Source of the DNA: Dipteris shenzhenensis
Lineage: Eukaryota; Polypodiophyta; Polypodiopsida; Gleicheniales
DNA length: 64,000 nt
Assembly (NCBI GenBank): GCA_047967505.1
Contig: CM106538.1
Direction: 5' to 3' (one strand)
Positions within the stretch are counted from its first letter, which is position 1. Each line of letters starts with the position of its first letter. The notes beneath the pieces were generated by a model. It did no database searches. It saw nothing but the letters and a program-made list of their open reading frames with translations, and had not been told where the DNA came from. Made by a program: the position numbers and the translations under genes. This document shows, piece after piece, positions 33,997 through 44,619 of the stretch.

Positions 33997-34289
33997 ATCT
34001 TCTACTAAATATATAATATGTTCAGTCACTCAAATGTTTTGTCATTCATATTTAACTCCTTGAATTTGGATCCACAAGAATCTATGATTCATAGGCCTCC
34101 AAATGACGAGGAGTACAGAAGGGCATTCAAGATTAGAACCTACCCTCGCTTTAAGGAGAAGGAAATATATGGATATAAATTATCACCTATCTACAAGCTT
34201 AAACGTTGCGTTGTTGAAATTATTTGGAATCATATGAAGCCCAAAATACTAATGCCATTCCTAAAATGAAATTCTGGTAATGATAGCTC
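33997..34289. other. Duplicated intergenic DNA
   Basis: Mirror of 16830-17085. An 83-codon frame (SLNLDPQESMIHRPP...) is open here, but I do not recognise it. Confidence 0.3.
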
Positions 34290-34462
34290 AACAACAGCAG
34301 CAAGCTTTTAAAAATGATCCCAAAAATCACCTCGCCTCCAACATGTCAAAATTTTTTAAACCCTCGCCTTCACAGCCCTTGAAAAATGATCCCAAAAATC
34401 ACCTCGCCTCCAAGATGTCAAAATTTTTTAAAGCCTCGCCTTCACAGCCCTTGATAAATTAA
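34290..34462. repeat. Two-copy 72-bp tandem repeat, second copy
   Basis: Mirror of 16667-16829, with the same KNDPKNHLAS peptide repeat and glutamine run on the plus strand. Confidence 0.6.
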
Positions 34463-34885
34463 TTGAGGCCGCCCACATTGTGGTTTTGGAATCGCTTCGT
34501 CGACCACCATGACACAGTTGTTCAACTTTGTCAACAAATGAATTGCGCAGTAACCAAGAGCAACGGTTACACTTTTCCATATATTAATCTATGAAAGGAA
34601 GGTCAACCCTCAGATTGTGCCCTTAGTCTTGGCTGCCGGATCATCTAGATATTAATCTATGAAAGGAAGGTCAGATCGTGCCTTCACACTATTATTCTTG
34701 GCTGCCATCGAGACAGTTACGCAGCATTAACTTGAATTTTCTAAGAGCTTTCGTGCATCAAGTATGAGCCTAGAACCACAGGCGATTACTACCCTAGTTT
34801 GAATATGTTGCTTAGAGCTTTCGATTACTAGTAGGACTCATCTATCGAAAGTATCTTTCGTTCCTGCAGCTTCGAAGTAGCTTTC
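34463..34885 (+). promoter_or_regulatory. Upstream region of the broken glycosyltransferase copy
   Basis: Nearly identical to 16224-16646 in reverse, including the CTTTCG cluster just before the start. The duplication therefore included the whole proximal promoter. Confidence 0.4.
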
Positions 34886-36712
34886 GTGTTTCATCCATTC
34901 GTTCCTCCAGGGTCGCATATTCTGAGTTCATCAATTTGCTCTCCAAGAATCATGCAGTCTAGTAGTTTTTTACCACACGGCTGGCTGGAAACCTTTCGTC
35001 TTTGGAGCATCGGAACGGACATCACCCGTGAGGAATTAACTCCACTTCGCCGGCCTCCTGGATCTCCAAACAAGGACGAAGATCAGGAGATTCTCTTGCA
35101 GCAATACCAGAAATTCGTGTTTGAAGCATCGGACGTAGCTCCATCTCCGAAAGAAGGGGATGACCACGCAACACTCCATCCGTGCAGCTCCAATTGCCTA
35201 TCCTTGGAGCCCAACCTGCCCGCCTCGCGGTTGCAGCGATGCGTACGTAAATATTGTCTGTATTTCGTCAGTAGCGCCCTCGTCGTTGCCTCCCTCGTTG
35301 CCACCATCAACTACTTGGGCTTCAAAATCCGTCTTTACTGTAAAGAATTCCGGTCTCTTCTGGCTGCGCCTTGGCTCCTCCTCGTTCTCGCTTGTGAGTG
35401 TGCTTATTTCTTCAGTATCCTCATCGCTGCTGTTGATTACCTGTTGCCGCCGTCCATCCGCCCAAATCTTGCGATGCCGGCCAACGACGACAATTGCTGC
35501 ACTGATCTCCCAACTGTGCACATTTTACTCCCGTGCTGCAAGGAACCAACTCAAGTGCCCAAGGAAAGCATTCGAGCTGCTTTGGCCTTGAACTATCCTG
35601 CAGATCGCTTCAAAGTACTCGTGCTGGATGATGGTGGCGATGACGAGCTCAGAGCTTTCTGCGACGTTTTGCAGGTCGAGAGCGGGAGTGAGCAGGTCGT
35701 ATACTTGCGACGGAAAAAGGTAAGCCCAGATGAATCCTATATCGATCCTCGTCGCTCTATTGCATTAACTCTCTCGTTGAATCATCCGGCGATCTTTGCA
35801 GATCCCAGGCGTCCCTCATAATATAACTTCAAGTGCGGGAATTTGAACTACGGCCTACAGCATTCGGATGCTGATTACGTTGTCATGATGGACGCGGATA
35901 TGATCCTCCACCCCTCCTTCCTGCGAAGGTTAATGCCTCACATTATCAATTCTCCGGATGTGGCTTTCGTTCAAGTGCCACAAGCTTTTTACAATCTGCC
36001 GGTCGGAGATCCCTTAAACGACGCTTGCATGTTCGGCTACGACAGAGTCATGGTACACAGGGATAGCTTAGCTTGTGCATCATGCGTTGGCACGGGTGCG
36101 CTGTTCAGGCGCAAAAATCTGGATGAAATTGGTGGATTTCAGCCACAATCCATTACCGAGGACACCACGACTGCGTTCATGCTGTTTAATCATGGGTACA
36201 GGTCTGTATATCTAAATGAGAAGCTACAGATTGGATTGACGCCATGGACATTCGAGGGGTATGTGAAGCAGCGGCAAAGATGGGGGCGAGGAGCAATCCA
36301 GCAGTTTGCAACGACATGGAAGAGCATGCTTGGGAAAGGAAGCAAGCTCCATTTTGTGCTGAAAGTGTGCTACTTTTGGCACACTGGATACTATTATCTG
36401 TCGATAGCGAACGTGATTCTTGCGTTTATCCTCATGAGCGCTCTAGCATTCCGTCTCAATTTAACAGTTGGAGATGCTGTTGAAAACCGAACTCTGATCG
36501 GACATCTGGCTTTGTCCTTGGCGATTTGGAGGGTTGCATGGTATGTGCTATGGTCGGATGTCCCCCTGGCAATTCAAAGCCGCAACCGAGATGAATCGCA
36601 TTTCTGGTGGATGACCACTTTCTTCTTCAAGATGGTATTGCAAGCCGCTTTGGATTACAGCACGAGCAGCATCGACCGCCGTGTTGCATCTACTGCCAAA
36701 GTAGATCAGCCT
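34886..36712 (+). pseudogene. Second glycosyltransferase copy, frameshifted and truncated
   Basis: It corresponds to exon 1 (34886-35719), the first intron (35720-35801) and most of exon 2 of 13823-16223. Damage: five extra bases near 35820-35825, just inside exon 2, shift the frame after GVPH; a 21-bp deletion removes seven residues (STFNFVP region) near 36662; and the gene stops at 36712, where MULE-terminal sequence (TTGTCTCCAAAAGGGGTC) replaces the last membrane segments and exon 3. A 6-bp in-frame insertion adds two residues near 35240. The DxD, TED and QRQRW motifs survive. Few other differences, so duplication is fairly recent. Confidence 0.85.
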
Positions 36713-37619
36713 TTGTCTCCAAAAGGGGTCTATTGGCCTCTATCATTAATTGAATATTAATCATAAAGATATTTAAGTGTATGTCGACCTTACACAGTAA
36801 AATTATCAACCTCACAATTATGAAAAATTATCAACTTCACACAGTAATGATGTTTGATTAAATCATCACTCATTAGCAATCGAATTCGTATGATAATCAT
36901 TATAAGTCATGGTTCCTATTCACATCATAGTTTGGTAGCATTTCTCTAGCCAGTATGTCGTCCCTCATGGTGAATAAAATAAACGCATTGATTGTAATGA
37001 TTTGAAATAATAAAAATGAGTGCCAGCATTAAGTACTTGGGTCGGTCGAGGACATGTGGTGGTCCCTTGCTAGCAAAGGTGTTCTTTATCATGGAAGAGA
37101 GATAATTATTTCTACAAATATCAATGTGAACTTTAATTTTAATGAGAGCCCTTAAGAAAATTAAAGGCCAATAGACAACTTTCGTCAACAAAAGGGGTCT
37201 ATTGGCCTTTCATTTTCTTAAGGGCTTAAGGGCCATTCATTTTCATGAGAGCCCTTAAGCCCTTAAGAAAATGAAAGGCCAAAAGACCCCTTGCGTCGAC
37301 GAAAGGGGTATTTTGGCCTTTCATTTTCTTAAGGGCTTAAGAAAATAAAAGGCGCCCTTAAGAAAATAAAAGGCCAAAAGGGCTTAAGAAAATTGGAGGG
37401 AGGGGCCTTTAATTTTCTTAAGCCCTTAAGAAAATGAAAGGCTAAAAGACCCCTTTTGTCGACAAAAGGTCTCTTTTGGCCTTTCATTTTCTTAAGGGCC
37501 TTAAAAATGAAAGGCCAAAAGACCCCTTTCATGGATGAAAGGGGTCTTTTGGCCTTTCATTTTCAAAATTTTTCAAAGGCCCTTAAGAAAATTTTTTAAA
37601 AGGCCATTTTCCTCCTTCA
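36713..37619. repeat. MULE-terminal, flank and foldback modules, copy 3
   Basis: Direct-orientation copy of about 27665-28640 beginning TTGTCTCCAAAAGGGGTC. It holds the flank module (36730-37140) and a shorter foldback cluster (37145-37590). Its left edge is the break point in the glycosyltransferase copy. Confidence 0.7.
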
Positions 37620-38660
37620 CTTTGCATGCAACTCAATACCACCTAGTTTGTGGAGCATGAAAATTATTTTCCCCATTTGGATATGCTTTTCATGGTCGAT
37701 CAAGCATTAAACAACACTTTTGCCTCATTGTGATGAACATTCGTCAAAAAACACGCTCCTAGGTGTGTTATCCGAACAATTACTTATCGGATGGATGCAC
37801 CACATTGCATGCAACTCAATACCACCTAGGTTGAGGTTATTGGAAAGTAGTTTTCCCATCAAATATGCTTTGTATGGTCGATCAAGAATCAAACACCGTT
37901 CTTGCCTTAGTGTCATGCACAACCATAAAAAAACACGATCCTAGGTGTGTTATTCGAATAAGTACTTATCAGATGGGGGCACCACTTTGCACTCAAGTCA
38001 ATACCACCTAGTTTGAGGCATGTATAAAGTATTTGTCCCATCAGATATGATTTGCATGGTTGATCACGCTTTATACACTGTTTCCCCTAGTATTTTGCAC
38101 CACCATAAAAAAATGCACTCCCAGGTGTGTTATTTGAACAAGTACTTATGGGATGCGTGCACCACTTTGCATGTAGGTCAATACCACCTGGGTTGTGGTG
38201 CAAACAAAGCATTATGCTTGTAGGATATAGTTTGCATTGTCGACGAAGCATTAAGTACCCTTTTTTCCCTAGTGTCATGCACAAGCATAAAAAAACATTG
38301 TCCTAGGTGTGTTATTCAAGCAAATACTTATTGGATTAGGGTACCACTTTACATGCAAGTCAATACCACCAAGGTTGAGGCACTTGCAAAGTATTGTGCC
38401 CATCAGATATGAGTTTCATGGTTGATCATGCATTATACACCATTTTCCACTAGTATTATGCACAACTGTTAAAATACGCACTCCTAGGTGTGTTATATGA
38501 ACAAGTACTCAATACCATCTAGGTTGAGGTGCATTCAAAGTATTGTGCCCAGGTGTGATGCACATTTTTGCCTCAGTGTGATGCACATCCGTCAAAAAAC
38601 ACGCTCCTAGGTGTGTTATTTGAACAAGTACTTATCGAATGGGCGCACCACATTGCATGT
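37620..38660. repeat. ~180-bp satellite, array 2
   Basis: Direct copy of array 1 (29440-30460), same monomer order with a partial deletion around 38504. Monomer marks at about 37785, 37962, 38139, 38320, 38504 and 38626. Confidence 0.85.
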
Positions 38661-38889
38661 AAGTCAATTCTAACTTCTTTATACTATCATCATGTATAAT
38701 TCTAAAATGTATAATCACAAATTTAAATTATAGATTCTATTAGCGAAATGCTAAACATGAATCCATTATTGAAAACCCATATCCTTGTATCACCATCAAA
38801 ATTAAATAAAATGAAGTAAAAGTAAAATAAAAGAGAGTAATTTAATAAAAGTTACAACTAATAGGAGAAATGTTCAAAAGAGACTAATA
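38661..38889. other. AT-rich spacer
   Basis: Copy of 30471-30689; no gene. Confidence 0.4.
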
Positions 38890-39600
38890 TTTTTTATAAT
38901 TGTTCCACAAGAAGATGGTGACAGATTTCATTCCTAGGATGGAGGTGATATTATGTTGCCAAAGAGTAGTTGCATTTGCTACAATCCATGATAGTGATCA
39001 AAACTATCTTTGTCACTTTCAAAGACTTGGCAAAGATAAGGTTGTAGTTATTGTATCAAAGATTCTTAGTGCACATGTTGAGCTAAACATAAGTGTAGAG
39101 ATATGAAAGTACTTGGAGATGTTATGCCTTAATTATAATGTTTTCAATAAATCATTGATTGCATGGGATAGAGATGAGACTTATCCAACACATTTCATCG
39201 AGAATACAAAATGCAATTCTTTGGATTTTAGTGTAGGATATATTTTGCAAATAATGTCATTTGCAAATAAGAACATAGCAAAAGGTTAAGTTTTGGGATT
39301 TGAACACTAGGATCAGTGGTCATTTGCAAAGATAAGGATTGTGAAAGTTATTAATGATGGTATGGATGATAACGCAACGTCATTGGATGGTCCCTATTAT
39401 GAGGAAGGAAAAGATTTGAGATGGAGCATACAATTTCTGAAGATTAAAAAGGGACATATGGTTTTCAATGATAAAAAGGTATACTACAATCTCAAAGGAC
39501 TTAAAGAATATGATAACAAACCAAGATTTGTCCCTTCAGCAGACATGGATGATTTCAATGGCTCAAGTATATAAGTGACATCGTATCAAGAGTGGATTTC
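38890..39600 (+). pseudogene. X-family repeat ORF, uninterrupted by CACTA
   Basis: Pieces in order: FIPRMEVILCCQRVVAFATI (38930-38990), VVVIVSKILSAHVEL (39045-39085), SLIAWDRDET (39150-39185), then INDGMDDNATSLDGPYYEEG and FLKIKKGHMVFNDKKVYYN (39345-39500), ending in FNGSSI near 39570. Several stops and shifts lie between. The point GAT at 39331-39333 is the empty site of the CACTA-1 insertion. I do not know the family; it exists in at least five partial copies in this window, always among repeats, so it is probably part of another mobile element. Confidence 0.55.
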
Positions 39601-40539
39601 ATTGATTCCAAGAAAGATAAAGAATTCTAAAGCAATGCCTCCTTTGTATTTAGTCCCCTAACCTATTACATCCTCAACAACTTACAAAGGCTTTTTTAAT
39701 TTAGATTTAAAAAACTCTTTACCAATAATATTATTATTCTATAAGTAATATATTAAAAATTATATAAAAATATATTCAAACATAGTATAGTCTATATTAT
39801 TATGTAAATATGATATATTAATAAGAACTTATTTTCAAAATTATTAATATTATTTCTATAAAATAAAAAATTAATTATAATTATTAATTCAATAAAAAAT
39901 AACTAACATATGCATTAAAGATATATTAAAATAACTAATTAAAATTTTATATTATTGATATAAAATAAGAACAACAGTCCAATGTATTTTTATTTAATTT
40001 AAAAATTACTGTGCGAATAAAACAATATTCTTTCAAATAATTGAAGAATACAAGCACATTATAAATTAAGGGGCATGTACAGAGGCCTCAGATTTTCTTA
40101 GTTTAAGGCTTGGGCAGAGTTTCATACCCATAAGATATCATTTGAGTTGTTTGGAATGCGTACTTTTGTATTTTGTACCATTCATCATGCATGAGTGTTG
40201 TTCAAAAACATTACGCACTCAGTTTGCTTTTAGACTATGTGCCCATCTCCAAAGGATATAATGATACTTTGCATAAGATTTACACTATGTTAGTGTAGGA
40301 CCTCTGTAAATTATCATACCCAAATGATATCATTTAGTATATTATGGTTTGAAATGCATCTTTCTCATTTATTAGCATGCATCATGCAAGAGTGTCGAGA
40401 ATGTGCTTCTTAGCCTATGTACTTGTTTTCGATGGGTATGATACTTTATACAAATGTTAAACTTAAGGCTTGTGCAATGTATCAAACCATTCTTTGGCAT
40501 GATTTAGAATGCAACTTTTACTTATTTTTAACTCTATGA
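39601..40539. other. AT-rich duplicated spacer
   Basis: Mirror of 20431-21240. Very AT-rich at 39710-40020. No gene. Confidence 0.4.
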
Positions 40540-41467
40540 AATTATCCTTAACCCTGAGCCCTACATCCTAGATTCTAAACCTAAACCCTTGAACTTACAC
40601 CCTTAATCATTCAAACCATATTCTATATTCTAAACTCTTAACCTAAGATGCTAAACCCTAAATCGTAAATCATAAACCATACAACTTACTTGCTATATTC
40701 TAAACTCTTAACCTTCTAGATACAAATCCTAAACCCTAAACCCTAAATTGTAAATTGTAAATCATACAACTTATTTTCTATATTCTAAACTCTTAACCTT
40801 AGATACAAAGCTATAAATCATAAACCTTAAATCCTAAATTATAAGTCGTCAACCATACAAGTTACTTTCTATATTCTAAACTCTGAACCTTAGATACAAA
40901 GCTATAAATCCTAAACCTAAACCCTAAACCCTAAGTTGTAAATTGTAAACCATACAACTTGCTTTCTATATTCTAAACTCTTAACCTTAGATACAAAGCT
41001 ATAAATCATGAACCGTAAATCCTAAACCCTATAACCTAGATCCTAAACTTAGAACCTATATCTTAGACCTCAAAACATAATCTCTAAACCCTAGACTCTA
41101 GATTATAAACCCTAGCTCAACCCTAAAATACAAGCAATAATTTATAATTTTTGGTGATTTGTGCAATAGCTTGGGGTTGCACCCCCAACCTGTGGCATGC
41201 GCAATAGGTTAGGGTTGCATCCACCAACTTATTACACATGCAACAGGTTGGAGACCCATCAACCTATTGCACATGCAATAGGTTGGGGGGTCCAAACCCA
41301 ACCTATTGCACAAATGTGCAACAAGTGGTGGGTGCACCCACCATCCTATTGCATATGCAACAACTTGGAGGTACGTTTACGTTTTGGGATTTGGAGTTTA
41401 GGTTTAGGGTTTAGGGTTCAGGGTTTAGGTTGAGGTGCACATCAATATATTTTGTATTTTGATTTCA
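40540..41467. repeat. Degenerate telomere-like tract, second copy
   Basis: Mirror of 19490-20430: CCCTAAA-sense degenerate heptamers (40560-41125), four CAACCTATTGC palindromes (41160-41365), then TTTAGGGTTTAGGGTTCAGG (41400-41430). It stops at TTTTGATTTCAAG (41467), where the Ulp1-like block begins. Confidence 0.75.
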
Positions 41468-44330
41468 AGTAGGGAATCCAACATATACACATGGTTTTGT
41501 ATGGCTCTACCAAATCGTGAGATAACTATACTGCACCAACAAATAAATGAATATTAGCTTATTAGATTTAATCAAAATATTGAATTATCAAGCAGAGAAA
41601 AAGTTTGTATCAAACCTGAGAATGGCCATCATAACATTGTTATTGACCTCATTTGAAGCTCTAGAGAGAATTGAAATCTCCTCTCCCCCAAATTCAAGAT
41701 ACTGAGGTCTATGTTGAATCATAAACCTAACATTAAAAGAGCTTCCCAATTCTTCCAATGAAGCCATGTTTGTAGAGTTGAGGTCTTCTATCCTCTTTGA
41801 CTCTTTGACGGCATTCATTTTGCAATCAATGATTGCTCGAATGGTACATGTTATAAATGCATAGAGATGCAAATCCGTATATGTTGACAGTGTGGTGTCA
41901 TTTTGTATCTTAAAAATTTGACCAAGTACCAATAAGCAATTGTAGCCCACCCTCCATCCACAATTATAGATGTGGCTATTCTCTTGATGTGACACCTGAC
42001 ATGTTATATACTCTATTTGTTGTGCCAAGTCACATTGCCGCATTACTATGTCGATAGCACCTACTAACTTTCGAGCTCTGCACATCAAAACATATAACAA
42101 CAGTGAATATGTGCATTGCATATCAATCTACATGTCAAGAAGTGACAACAAGTGTAGTCGATACTTAATCTAACACATTGCCATGGATGGATGTCATTGA
42201 GTTGGCAAAGAAGCACTTCTTCGCAAGGATGTTCACGACTACCAGACTCCAATGTGAGCTGCATTATCAATAAAGAATAATTACTATGTTTGAGACAATT
42301 CTAGCAATGCAATAGAAAAAACAAGTAGGGTTTGATGCTTACTTCTCATAATAAACTGTAAAAATAACTCGTGCGTCATTCATAGGAACGTGCTTCAACC
42401 ACTTGCAAACATCCTCTATGGTTTCTTCTTTGTTGCTAAGCACTTCCGAAATATGAGGATCGAGCATATATGAAACGCTTTGTATATTTTTTCAAAAATT
42501 TGCTATAACATTACTATATTTAAAAAAAAGTATTAGCTTCTTGGGTTTAATCAAAATAAGCAAAGTATAAAGCCAAGGAAAAGGCTGCATCAAACCTGAG
42601 GATGGTTGTAATGACTTTGACATTAACCTCTTTCTTAGGATTCAAGAGGATTGAAATCTCTTCTTCACCAAATTCAAAAAAATGAGGTTGTTGTCAAATT
42701 AACAACATAGCTGTGAATGAACTTCCAATCTGCTCCAATAGATTCATATTTTCATGACTCATCTTATTGAGAGAGTAGTCTACATCGTATTCTTCTTCAC
42801 TTGCTATGTCCTCCACATCCTCCTTCTGCCATAAAAATATAAAAAAGTTATGCGATGTACACATCCCAAATAAAGGCTTAAACAAGCAGATAAGGTTTCA
42901 TACATGCTTTCATTAGAGTGAGTCTCTCCTCTGCTTGGAGAAAAAATTTAAAAAGGTTTCATACATGCTTTCATTAGAGCGAGTCTCTCCTCCTCTTGGA
43001 GGAAAAATTTAAAAAGTTATGAGATTTACACATCCCAAATAAAAATAATGGTTTAAATAATCATAGAAGTATAAAGATAGCATGCTTTCATTAGACTCAG
43101 TTTCTTCTCCTCTTGGAGGAAAATATAAAAAAGCTATGAGATTTACACATCCCAATTAAAGGCTTGAACAAGCATACAAGTATAAAGATAAGGTTTTATA
43201 CATGCTGCAATGTAGTCATATTTCAGGTTGTTTCCCAATGGTAGTAATTAGACGCTGAATATTCTCAGCCCAAAATGCTAGCAGATCGGCTTCTGTATAT
43301 GATTCCATTTTGACTGGTAACTCCAAATCAAAAATCTCTCTAAGAAACAACATGCAGTTGTAGGCAACTCTCCACCCACAGCTGTGTCCATCTTTTTGCT
43401 CCACTGGCAGACGTCTTTTGAATTCTACTTGATCTTGTTGCTCCGTGGTTGTTCTGACAGCAGATACTAGCCGATATGCAACACTGTCCATCATGACATA
43501 TTAAATATATTAATATGTCATGATCATAAGATACATAAGAAAGTATCAAAAATATTAAGAGAATAATTACCTTGGGGAGTTGGCATGATAGCCTTCTATT
43601 GAATTCACAAACCATAAATGGTTGAGTTCAAGGTCCTAGAAGATCAGACTCCAATGTGAGCTACACGACCACAATAAAAATGATTATTGTTTTACACAAA
43701 CTTGCCAAAGAAATAGTAAAAATAAGGTTAGAGTTGATACTTATGCCTCATGATAAGGCATTAAGATGACTCGCACCCCATCTAAATTCAAAGGGCTTAA
43801 CCAGGTACAAACATCTTCTATAGTCTTTTGAGGAGAGTTAAGAATAGAAGAAAGGAGAACATCGAGCATGTAGACACGATGCTGCACTGCACTAGGAAGT
43901 TGAGAAATAACTACACTGCACCAAGAAATAAACAAACATTATCTCATAGAATTGATTTGCATTTTGCACTAGGAAACTGATATATAACTACACTGTGAAT
44001 AAATAAACAAATGTTAGCTCATTGAAGTAGCAACAAATAAACAAACGTTACCTGAGAATGGCCAAGATAACATTGTCATTACCTCTTTTAAAGGATTGGA
44101 GAGGATTGAAACCTCCTCTCTACCAAAGCTCAAATACTGAGGTTCTCATTTCAAAACAATCCTAACTTCAAATGAGCTCTCCATTTTATCCAATGCAGCT
44201 AAATTTGATTCTTCAATCAAATTTAGAGGTGGTTGCATTGTTGAAGTAGAAGGGAGTGCCTCTGTATTGACTTCATCCATTTCTTCTCCCTCTATTGCCT
44301 GTAAATAAATATGAGAGATTAGATTCATTA
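41468..44330 (-). pseudogene. Three tandem Ulp1-like (C48) cysteine protease domains
   Basis: Each unit has a lead block (SSFNVRFMIQHRPQYLEFGG type) and a protease block. Unit 1 (44200-43217): VYMLDVLLSSIL, TIEDVCTWL, SSHWSLIF, LWFVNS, then, after an intron, QKDGHSCGWRVAYN. Unit 2 (42780-41830): SYMLD, TIEDVCKWL, SSHWSLVV, CFFANS, NCGWRVGYN. Unit 3 (41780-41468) ends inside NHVYMLDS at the telomere-like tract. His (HW) and Cys (CGW) of the Ulp1 triad are present in units 1 and 2, but the usual Asp (DS) is Asn (NS) in both. Unit 1 keeps the oxyanion Gln (Q-x5-C); unit 2 does not. Scattered stops lie in the lead blocks of units 1 and 2. C48 enzymes cleave SUMO; transposon-borne versions are known. 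Confidence 0.7.
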
Positions 44331-44619
44331 TCTTTAAATTTAAATCTTATTTAAAAAATTGTATTTAGTTGAGAAATAGAGAGTTCATACTGCTAAGTAT
44401 CGTAGTGGCCTTTTTTCATAACCCTGCGAGCCATAATTATCAAAAGAAGGCATCATCATGTTTGTCTTCATCCACCAACCTCTCTGTGAACAGGTCATGT
44501 AAGTCCATCTTTTCATCATCATCAACTAGGACATTATGATCTTCAAGGTAATCATCCATGTCATCGGTGTCCTTGTGGTCTATCTCTTTTTCATAGCCTG
44601 TGGTTAGATCTGCTTGAAG
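44331..44619 (-). other. Acidic linker between the unknown ORF and the Ulp1-like units
   Basis: One minus-strand frame reads an acidic stretch (DHKDTDDMDDYLEDHNVLVD) followed by a stop near 44440. It may be the C-terminal exon of the upstream protein or the N-terminal exon of the protease gene. Confidence 0.35.

Noticed and set aside
40540-41467. A true telomere
   Set aside because: Heptamers are degenerate and mixed with other sequence, the tract lies inside the window with other repeats on both sides, and it is present twice.
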